DNA of 64,000 nucleotides from NCBI GenBank assembly GCA_958450325.1, contig OY288256.1, forward strand, positions 42,488,953-42,552,952. Direction: 5' to 3'. Source of the stretch: Agrostemma githago (taxonomy: Eukaryota > Streptophyta > Magnoliopsida > Caryophyllales > Caryophyllaceae). Every line of letters begins with the position of its first letter. The first letter of the stretch is position 1. The notes beneath the pieces are model-generated. The model was not told the origin of the DNA, did not search any database, and worked only from the letters and a program-made list of their open reading frames with translations. The translations under genes were made by a program, and so were the position numbers. Shown one piece after another: positions 55,541 to 64,000 of this stretch.

Positions 55541-58148
55541 TGTGGACATGACGTAGGTCCACCCCGACGCGGCCACGCGCGAGTTTTGGGTTAGGCGAAT
55601 GCACCTCCATATGAGAAGGATCGAATTGAAATTTAAGTCGAAATGGAGTCGCCACCGAATTTTATGGTTATTCGGAACCGTTCGAGCCCACTCTACATCG
55701 CCATGGCCCATACACAAAGTATGGCCCATTTTGGTTTGAGAGTTTATTGGGCTCGTCCCGTTGCATATCGATATAGATGCCGACTTGAGCGGTTAATCGT
55801 ATATTGAATGACTCTCGTTGCCAATGGATTCGGACATCCGGAAACCACGGTTCTGAGTAAGGGGTGAGGGTACGTGTTGGGAAGCCCACTAAGGACACCC
55901 AACCCCGCCCGCACTTAGCGGCCTCTACTAAGACATCGTTTGACTTTTTAATATGCGCGTTAGTGATTCGGTGAAATGTTATGCAGACAACGTTTTAGCT
56001 AAGCATGCGAATTAAATGTGAGCAACGTCAATTTAATGCATCTAATTTATTGTCGAAGTGATTTAGCATGCGAGGGTTCATTTAAAAGCGTTAAAACGCA
56101 AATAAATAAAGCAAAGCAAAAATAAATCGATTACAAGTTACACGGGCGGAATACAACCCGGAATTCACAATACGGCGTACAATAAAATAGAACAATTGAA
56201 ATATACAATTGAAATGACGAGCAATAATTATAAACGGACCCGTGTATAAACTAGACCGTGATTTTGTGTAGGTGGACGAACTTTAATTAGTTACACATTA
56301 TATTGCGTATTAATCAAAGGACGGAGGTTCGAGACCTAGACGTGGTGCTAGCCCGATCTCGAACCTCGATGCCTTGTCTCGACTTATCACCTCGAGAAAT
56401 TGAGTCTAAATTAATTTTACATCGGATACGACTAAAGAGTCGTCGACATAAAATTAATAATGTGAGACCGTCGATCAAAATCGTTTAAGTGAAGTGACAT
56501 GCATGAATTTTGAAAAGGAGACCACGTGATTGACTTTACACGTGTCGACTAAGTCGCTTTTTAAAAAGACGAGGCTCGAATGATAAAAAGAAGGAACTCT
56601 CGGTTTTCTGGGCTACAGGACCCACTCGACCGAGTTGTGACCTGACTCGGTCGAGTGTGTCATTAAACGTGGCTACTGCCCATAATTTAGGGTGCTACTC
56701 GATCGAGTAGCAGATGTACTCGGTCGAGTGGCACCTGTACGAGTTGTGACTTGTTTGTTTTAATGTGTTTTAAATCGATAATTGGCCGAGTCAAATAAAA
56801 ATATTGACGGATTTAGATTTAACTCGGTTTGTCGGTATTATAATCCTGTCTTATACGATTATAATACCGTTATCGGAATTTTGTAAAGAAAGTTATTGTT
56901 AGATAAGAAATTTGATTAGTGCCGGAATTGCGCCCCTCTACGTCACGACGTCGATATTAATCCTTACGGATTGTGTGACGTCGGTTTTCGTGTCAACGGG
57001 TTCCATACTAATTGGAAATGGGATTAAATGCGTTCAACTATGACTTTAGGTTGATTATCATAGTCCAACGCATTCGAAACCGAATTTTCATACTAAAATG
57101 TATTTATGCGACATTATGACGATAATGATGATAAAAAAAGATGATGCGAAAATGAAGACGCGAAAGTACGACAATATTAATGCTAGTGTCACTATTATGA
57201 TTACGATTATAAATGCGATACGTAAATACGGTAAATAAAATGAAAATGAGATTAGAAAAAGAGATCGAGATGGGGTTTAGGACACCCTCAACATACATGC
57301 TTAGTAAGGACCTCGGAAATGGACTCGTAATAGCGGCACGGGCTTGGGAGTATCGAGGATGTATGCGAGTTATGGTGTGTATATGAGTGTGTATGCTTCG
57401 CCGGTTCTCCGAGGGACGGGGGGCTCGGGTTTGATGTGTTTTGCCTAGGGTTGCTAGGGTCATAGTATTGTGTGTATGGGATGAGTATGCATGCAACAAG
57501 TTGTGAAGTTTGTAAGAGTTGCGTGGTTGCAAAAAGTTGTTGTTTTTTCAAGAAGTCTGTGTTGTGCATGGGGTCATGGGGTATTTATAGGGAGCCCCGA
57601 CCCCGGGTCACTCGACCGAGTGGCGCGGGTGCACTCGGTCGAGTGCCCTCGCGAATGCATCTGGACGGTCTTTGTGAGGCTCCACTCGATCGAGTGGTCA
57701 ATCCACTCGACCGAGTGGATCAATTAGGCCGGGCTATTTTGGGCTTGATTGCCCTTGATTTGTGCTTGATTGATTGTGATGGATTTGGATAAGTTTGGAT
57801 TGATTTTTGGCTGATTTTTGGATTGTGGCGCAAGTTTCGAGACGCATCCGGTCGCTTTTGTGTGTCGGGTTTGTCTTGACCGGGTTTTGACCCGGTCGCT
57901 AAAAGACGGGAATTATTTTTGGTGTCGGTTTTGACCCAAATTAGTCTTGTTTGACTCGGAACGACCCACTGGGCCTGAATTTGAGGTCTGTTTTGTGAGA
58001 TTTTTACTCCATTAAAAGTCCATGTCGGATATTATTGATTCCGAGCCCAAGTCCGAGTACACTAAGTCACGTTTGCGTCCGATCATCATCGGGTATTTTT
58101 TTTGGAAACTGCCATAGACACCTGGCGGTCAAATTTTGGGTGTCTACA
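55541..58148 (-). repeat. Minus Tat 5' LTR (right in the window)
   Basis: 2608 bp. TATA box complement at 57582-57589. Palindrome arrays at 57609-57717 (upstream of TATA) and 56623-56730 (downstream). Primer-site-like decamer complement GGAGTCGCCA at 55645-55654. This copy keeps the 181 bp missing from the left LTR. Confidence 0.95.
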
Positions 58149-58153
58149 GAAGT

Positions 58154-59145
58154 CCATGCACAATCTTATGGGTATCCCGCCTTACGTGATTGAGGATGGG
58201 GTTGACGATGACATTTCTCTGGATATTGTTGAGGAGGAAATTGCTGGACTTGACAAGGTCAACCTGGAGAATGAAGGAGGAGTGGATGAAGGGACATGGT
58301 TCACGAAACAAGGAAAAAAAACTGTACCAGTCATGGAAGAAAAGCCATTACTTCAACTGGAAGAAGGGGATGTGAATTCAGAACTTGAGTATTGGAAGAC
58401 CGCTATATATGGCTTCATTGTGGGAGCCAATCCACCATGACCAATACTCGAGGGATACTTTAGAAGAATATGGAAACAGCACACCATACATCAAATCTCA
58501 TTCTTCCCTAATGGAGTGTTCTTGGTTAGGTTTCATTCGGAGGCTATGAAGAACATAGTATTAAGTTCTAATGTTTACATGTTCAACAATAAGCCAATGA
58601 TCATAAGGGAATGGAAACCGGATATTGAACTTAGGAAGGAAGACATTCAGGTTCTTCCTACATGGGTTAGATTGCACAATCTTCCTCTGAAATGCTGGGG
58701 GGATAGCTTGCCCAAGATTGCTGGTCTAATCGGTCCGTTTATAAAGAGAGATGAAGCCACTAACATGAGAACCAGACTAGGCTTTGCAAGGGTTCTGGTT
58801 GAGGTCAAGCTAAATCAAAAGTTGCCTTCCAAAATTCAATTCCTGGATGAGAAAGGGACGCTGATTGACATACAAGTTGAATTTGATTGGAAGCCGATGA
58901 CTTGTTTGAACTGTAAGAGGATGGGGCATGAAAGTTATGAGCGCAAAGGAGGTGCTAAAGTTAAGGATGCACCAATGACTAAGGTGTGGAAGCCAACTGG
59001 AAAGATACTAGATAAGCCCATCTCTGATGTTAGGCCAAATCCTACAATGATCACTAACACTGATATTGAGGCTCCTGCTAAAATCATAAACTACAATACT
59101 CCAAAGGACAACAAGTTGGAGGAATTTCCTCCTCTAACCTCATGA
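58154..59145 (+). pseudogene. L1-B ORF1, main part (broken)
   Basis: The frame is continuous with 43532-43670 once the Tat is removed. It encodes the nucleic-acid-binding ORF1 protein of plant L1s: a DUF4283-like region (58440-58880) with FLVRFHSEAMKN, WVRLHNLPLKCWG and RLGFARVLVEV, then a zinc knuckle region CLNCKRMGHESYERK near 58903-58950. TGA at 58438-58440 interrupts the frame, probably from a Trp codon. The last knuckle cysteine is replaced by Arg. Both lesions would disable the protein. Confidence 0.85.
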
Positions 59146-59249
59146 GGAGTAAGCAGGAATGGATCGAAAAACTCAGGAGAAGGACAGTCCAAACCCATTC
59201 AGAAGGTACCCTTTATAAATGTTTTGAATGGAAGCAGTAATAGTGGGAA

Positions 59250-59272
59250 GGGGGGGGGGGGGGGGGGGGGGG
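59250..59272. repeat. Poly-G tract of about 23
   Basis: An uninterrupted G run lies in the ORF1-ORF2 spacer of L1-B, just upstream of the likely ORF2 start (MNLGFWNVRGLN at about 59296). It is a candidate G-quadruplex and a likely site of length error. Confidence 0.85.
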
Positions 59273-59295
59273 ATGACTACTACCTCAACATCTCT

Positions 59296-62200
59296 ATGAA
59301 TCTAGGATTCTGGAATGTTAGGGGTTTAAATAAAGAGAAGAAGCAATTACAAGTAAATAAGCTTCTTCAGAGTTGGAATGTAGGATGTTTTGGTCTCTTG
59401 GAGACTAAAATAAAGGCTAGTAACCAACATAAAGTTAGGAACTCTATCTTTAGTAATTGGAGTATCGTTACTAATAATTATTTGCACGAGAGAGGAAGAA
59501 TTTGGATCCTTTGGGATCACCGGAAATGTGATGTGCAGCCTGGGTTACGTACATCACAACTCATTCATAGCAAAGTGAAAGAATTAAGCTCTGGTGATGT
59601 ATTCTGGGTAACAATGATTTACGGTTTCAATGAGATTCAGGAGCGTGAGGCCTTGTGGAATGATCTTAGATGTTTGGCAGCTAATATCTCTGAGCCCTGG
59701 TTGGTTGGAGGGGACTTCAATTGCGTTTTGAACGCTGATGAAAGGTTGGGCGGGGGTTTCTCTTTGGCTGAAGCTAGGCCTTTTCAGGGTTGCTTAGCAG
59801 ATTCTTCCCTCATTGATTGCCCTGCTTTAGGGGCATATTATACCTGGAACAACAAGCAAAAGCCCAAAGATAGAGTCTATAGTAGGCTCGACAGGTGCCC
59901 TGTTAATCAAGATTGGCTGGTTTTAAAGAAGGTTTACAAGGCTAATTTTCTTCCTGAGGGTCTTTTTGACCATTGTCCATGTGTTCTAATGACAAGTGAG
60001 TAAAGCGGACCAAGAAGAGAACTTTCAAGTACTATAACATGTGGAGCAAGGCTGATTCATTCGATTTGCAGGTTTCAAACGACTGGCATAAGAGCATTAA
60101 TGGCTCAAAACAATATTGTGTAGCGACGAAGCTTCAAAGGCTTAAGCGGGTGCTCAAAAATCTTAACAATACCCGATTTTCAGATATAGAGAACAGAACC
60201 GGTGTGGATCATGTGAAGCTAATACAGTTGCAGAAGGACCTGGTGCTAAATCCAAATGACATGCTGCTGCGACTTCAAGAAAGGGAGGCGCATGAGGAGT
60301 ATGCCTTTCTCTATGAGGCACAATGCGAGTACTTGCAACAAAAAGCTAAAGTCTTATGGCTAAAAGATGGTGATCAGAGCACGACTTATTTCCATGGGAC
60401 TTTGAAGGCGAGGAGAGCTACTAATGAAGTCAGCCAGATTTTGGATACTCATGGTAATCTACATAGTGATCAGGAATCAATCCAAGTGCATTTCTGAAGT
60501 ACTATCAGGTCTTACTTGGTTCTAGCACATCTACTACTGATGTTAAGAAACGGATTATTGATAGGACAAATTTGCAACCAACACCATCACACTCTATTAG
60601 AGCAACCTATTTCGCAGGATGAGATCAAATGGGCTATTTTCAGCATCCCTGACGATAAATCTCCGGGCCCGGATGGATATACAAGTAAGTTTTTTAAGGA
60701 CTTATGGCACATTGTTGGGGAGGATGTCACGTCTGGTATTGTTGATTTCTTCCATTCAGGAAGATTGCTCAAACAACTGAACACTACGGCTATTACCCTC
60801 ATCCCTAAAACTGATAGGCCTACCACTGTCATGCAATTCAGACCTATAGCCTGTTGTAATGTCGTATATAAGGCTATTTCGAAGATTCTTTGCTCTAGAT
60901 TAGCTGCGGTTCTCCCAGATATTGTGTCCCCTGCTCAAGGCGGCTTCATTAAAGGGAGAAGCATCATTGAAAATATCTTGATTTGTCAAGACATTATAAG
61001 ACTCTATAACAGGAAAAGTGTCTCTCCTAGATGTCTATTCAAAATTGACATTCAAAAAGTGTACGATACCGTTGAATGGAAATTTCTGCATTAGATGCTA
61101 CTGCACCTCAATTTCCCGAAGCAGTTCAGGGATATGGTCATGCAATGCGTTACAACAACAACTTACACGCTTAATCTGAATGGTGAATGCTTTGGTTTCT
61201 TCCCAGGTAAAAGAGGACTCAGACAAGGGGATCCTTTATCCCCCCTATTTACCATCTGTATGGATTATCTAACTAGATTATTGAGATTTACCACGAGCTT
61301 GAAGCCGTTTAGCTTTCATCCTCTATGCAAAAATATGAAATTATCTAACCTCATGTTTGCGGATGATTTGCTCTTATTCTCGAAAGGGGATGCTAAGTCT
61401 ATGATGCTGCTTTTGAGAACTTTCGCTACCTTTTCTGATTCAGCTGGCTTAAAAATGAGAAGAGGGAAATCACATGTCTATTTTAATGGGGTTGACCCTT
61501 CTCTACGGGCCGACATTATTCAAGTGTCCGGCTGTTCTGAGGGCTCGCTCCCGTTTCGATACTTGGGGGTTCCTATTAAAACATCCAAATTGTCCTTGTT
61601 AAATTGTCAAACCTTAGTGAACAAGATAGTGGAGAGAATCAGGCGCCTGGGAGCAAAGAAATTGTCTTATGCAGGTCGGTTGACGCTGATCAAGAGTGTT
61701 ATGGCTACCCTTCATAATTATTGGGCGACGATATTTATTTTGCCTTCTTCGGTGGTGAAGCAGATTGATGCCATCTGCAGAAACTTTCTCTGGGACGGAA
61801 AAGCTGATTATCACAGAGTGCCCCTTGTCTCTTGGGAAAAAATTTGCACACCATATAAGGAAGGGGGACTGAACTTGAATCAAACTGCTATATGGAACAA
61901 GGCTGCGATAGGGAAAATGGCTTGGTGGATTGCAAGCAAGCAAGATAGGTTGTGGGTACAATGGATCCATCAAGTGTATTTAAAAGGAAGGAGCTGGGAT
62001 GATTACCACCCTAATCCTGATTCATGCTGGTATTGGAGGAAGATATGCCAAGTTCGAGATGTCCTGAACCCCGCGTACAGTTCTAATGCATTAGCTATTC
62101 ACGGTTCTAACAGTTATACTGTCGCGAGAGCCTACAATTGGCTGAGGATTAAGCGTGAAGAGGTTAAATGGTGTCCTTTTGTTTGGACAAGATGGTCCAT

Positions 62201-62669
62201 TCCTAAACACAACATCCTGGCTTGGATGATTCAGCAAGGAGGACTGAATTTGAAGACCAAATTGAGCAGTTTGGGTATCACTGACGACGGCCGATGCATT
62301 ATTTGCGATACTGCGGAAGAGACAATGCAACATCTGTTTCATGAATGTGACTATAGTAAGAAAGTTCTTAATGAAGTCAATCAGCTAATCCCTTTTTCGC
62401 CAAAGCTAGATATGCAGGACGAGCATAGAAAGAGAATGAAGGGAACCAAAATGCAAAGAGCTATCAAGAATGGCCTGATTAAGTCAATTCTCCATCATAT
62501 TTGGATCCAACGGAACAAGGTTAGAGTGGAAGAGCAAATAATCCGACCAAAAATTTTGGCTAAACGTATCATTAAGGAATTCTTTGGATTTTGCAAGAGT
62601 AAATGTAACCAAAAGTTCATTGATAAGGATAGGAATTTTATAATGGCCCTTTTGAGGCATACGATGTAA
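59296..62669 (+). pseudogene. L1-B ORF2: endonuclease, RT, zf-RVT (broken)
   Basis: APE endonuclease (59296-60000): FWNVRGLN, ETKIKAS, VGGDFN, ADERLGGG, YYTWNN and RLDRC. A frameshift lies near 60000. A linker follows, then two frame changes between 60490 and 60600. Reverse transcriptase (60600-61900): SPGPDGYTSKFFK, FRPIACCN, KGRSIIENIL, then TAG at 61092-61094, GLRQGDPLSPLF and the catalytic MFADDLLLF near 61350. The C-terminal zf-RVT region (62150-62400) has CIICDTAEETMQHLFHEC. The frame ends at 62669. It is full in domain content, with about three frameshifts and one stop. Confidence 0.9.
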
Positions 62670-62724
62670 TTGCGACTGTACAGTCTTTTTTTTAATATAC
62701 TTACCTTTTAACTTAAAAAAAAGG
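62670..62724 (+). other. L1-B 3' UTR and short poly-A
   Basis: About 45 bases follow the ORF2 stop, then a run of A ends near 62722. L1-A coding resumes at 62729. Confidence 0.75.
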
Positions 62725-62728
62725 TAAT

Positions 62729-63386
62729 AGTATTCAAGATGCTTTCCTTGAGTTCTATCAGGGGTTGCTTGGTGACAAGAAGCAATTCCAACCTGTTAGA
62801 GCCTCCATTATAGCACAAGGACCGGTATGTAATACTTCCCATATAAATACCCTCCTTACGCCTGTCATAAATACCCTCCTTACGCCTTTCAAGGCTGCCT
62901 CTGGGGATAAAGTCCCTGGCCCTGATGGCTTTTCGAGCTCGTTTTATAAGGATGCTTTGAAGATTGTGGGTGATGATGTGAGTGGGGCAATTATTGATTT
63001 CTTTGAACATGGTAAACTGCTTAAGCAGCTGAATTCCACCAATATGACACTCGTGCCTAAATGTGAACGACCTGAATCTGTCATTCAATTTAGACCGATT
63101 GGTTGCTGCAATATGCTTTACAAGGTCATCTCTAAATTGCTTTGTAACAGGTTGGCAATTGTATTGCCCCATATCGTTCAGGGTAACCAGGGGCATTCAT
63201 TAAAGGAAGATCGATCATTGAGAATGTCCTAATTTGCCAAGACCTCGTTAATATGTACTCTCGCTAGGAAGAATGTTTCTCCTAGATGTATGTTTAAGCT
63301 AGATCTTCAAAAAGCTTACGATACCATCGAATGGGACTTTGTGGAAGAATTATTGACAAATCTGAAATTCCCTCCCAGATTTATCT
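62729..63386 (+). pseudogene. L1-A ORF2 fragment 3: RT, first part
   Basis: The fragment resumes with codons for SIQDAFLEFYQGLLG and has VPGPDGFSSSFYKD, IQFRPIGCCNMLYK and the end LDLQKAYDTIEW. A short tandem duplication lies at about 62840-62890. Frameshifts occur near 63190 and 63260. L1-C interrupts it at 63386. Confidence 0.87.
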
Positions 63387-63888
63387 TTTTTTTTGGTAAA
63401 TGGTAAGTAGTATTAATTAATAATGTCGATTGCAATCATGCATTACATTCTTTTTTCCTTCAGGATCTATCATTTAGTCTAGATGCCTATTGTTTCTCGC
63501 CAAATAGGATCTAGTTTGGTAGTAATACACCCTACGCAATTTCTAACTTTCATCCGGATCACCAATTGCACCTGTTGCACTACTATTTGAGGTCTTTTCA
63601 CTGTCTGTTCATGGCACGCCCTGTTTCGTTCAGTCCATATATTATAGACTAACGCCACAATGCTTGCATGAACAATCTTCTTCTGACATAAGGATTTGTA
63701 CCTTCTTGCACCAGTCCATACCAGGACATCTTCGTTAGGCAGCTGAACTCCAAGCCATTGCTGCAATAAGCTAATACACTGGGTGCTATACGGACATTTG
63801 AAAAACAAATGCTTACAGTTTTCAGGTTCATCACCACAAAGGTAGCATCTTTCAGACTGGACAAGGCCAAAATGTTTAAGGCGCACCA
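63387..63888 (-). mobile_element. L1-C: 5'-truncated LINE in L1-A
   Basis: On the minus strand it encodes the C-terminal zf-RVT region of an L1 ORF2 (CYLCGDEPENCKHLFFKC, then WTERNRACHEQ), with a stop at 63479-63481. A short 3' UTR and poly-A follow, seen as T at the left edge. The 16-bp duplication CCTCCCAGATTTATCT lies at 63371-63386 and 63889-63904. Only the last 0.5 kb was copied, the usual result of incomplete target-primed reverse transcription. Confidence 0.92.
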
Positions 63889-63904
63889 CCTCCCAGATTT
63901 ATCT

Positions 63905-64000
63905 CTTTGGTTATTCAATGTATGACTACCACCACATATTCTATTGTGCTAAATGAAAGTTCGTTTGGGTTCTTTAAAGGCAAACGAGGACTAAGACAGG
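63905..64000 (+). pseudogene. L1-A ORF2 fragment 4: RT, continues past the window
   Basis: Coding resumes after L1-C with CMTTTTYSIVLN and GFFKGKRGLRQ, aligning with the L1-B segment near 61143-61230. The RT catalytic FADD motif would lie beyond the window end. Confidence 0.85.

Larger units (their letters stand above)
43671..58148 (-). mobile_element. Minus-strand Tat (Retand-like) element lacking integrase
   Basis: LTRs at 43671-46097 and 55541-58148 flank an internal region. The duplication GAAGT is at 43666-43670 and 58149-58153. The element has a tRNA-Arg-type primer site, a 1799-codon gag-pol frame, the conserved post-pol block, an opposite-strand gene and a polypurine tract. By eye the LTRs differ at about 25-30 positions apart from a 181-bp gap. 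Integrase coding sequence, present in the plus Tat, is missing. The element sits inside ORF1 of L1-B. Confidence 0.95.

Noticed and set aside
43476..62724. TAAT as a real target duplication for L1-B
   Set aside because: Four bases next to poly-A can arise by chance; the boundary was set by reading-frame continuity instead.
1..64000. tRNA or rRNA genes
   Set aside because: Only 18-base tRNA-complementary primer sites were found; no complete cloverleaf or rRNA segment was recognised by eye.

Overview
This is nuclear repetitive DNA from a flowering plant, probably a eudicot. Nearly all of it is transposable elements nested inside one another, and no ordinary host gene was found. The call rests on Athila-type and Tat-type Ty3/gypsy elements, recognised by their tRNA-Asp-like and tRNA-Arg-like primer binding sites, the Athila post-pol ORF and the Tat second RNase H. 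L1 LINEs with a C-terminal zf-RVT domain, a Mutator-like element and a Harbinger-like MITE support it. The Tat elements resemble the Retand type, but the species cannot be read from the sequence.

Layout. 1-3180: AT-rich DNA with a fold-back element, an L1 tail, a MITE and a possible LTR remnant. 3181-3645 and 17106-18306: two halves of a minus-strand Tat LTR, split by Athila-1 (3646-17100, target duplication ACATG). Athila-1 itself carries a Mutator-like element (9639-10723, 9-bp duplication). 18307-32936: a decayed plus-strand Tat element whose two LTRs belong to different subfamilies. 32937-64000: a LINE (L1-A) cut into four pieces. Athila-2 (33151-42926, duplication CTGAG) interrupts its endonuclease. 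A second LINE (L1-B, 43476-62724) interrupts the region before the RT. A short 5'-truncated LINE (L1-C, 63387-63888, 16-bp duplication) interrupts the RT. L1-B is itself split by a large minus-strand Tat element (43671-58148, duplication GAAGT).

How the parts work together. The Athila elements encode gag, protease, RT, RNase H and integrase; Athila-1 adds a post-pol ORF of the Athila family. The minus-strand Tat keeps an uninterrupted 1799-codon gag-protease-RT-RNase H-aRNase H frame, but its integrase is deleted. On the opposite strand it carries a separate gene with its own TATA box and intron. Removing Athila-2, the minus Tat or the Mutator-like element restores the interrupted reading frame exactly, so those boundaries are firm.

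The most unusual signals are non-coding. (1) Arrays of four palindromes CACTCGAYCGAGTG, spaced 21-23 bp within pairs and 73-74 bp between pairs, occur seven times: in both regions of three Tat LTRs and inside the intron of the antisense gene. (2) A hairpin lies beside the polypurine tract of every element, with a compensatory base change between the two Tat copies. (3) A 65-67 bp structured block after Tat pol is almost unchanged between two otherwise diverged elements. (4) A copy of the first ten bases of the primer binding site lies inside every Tat LTR.
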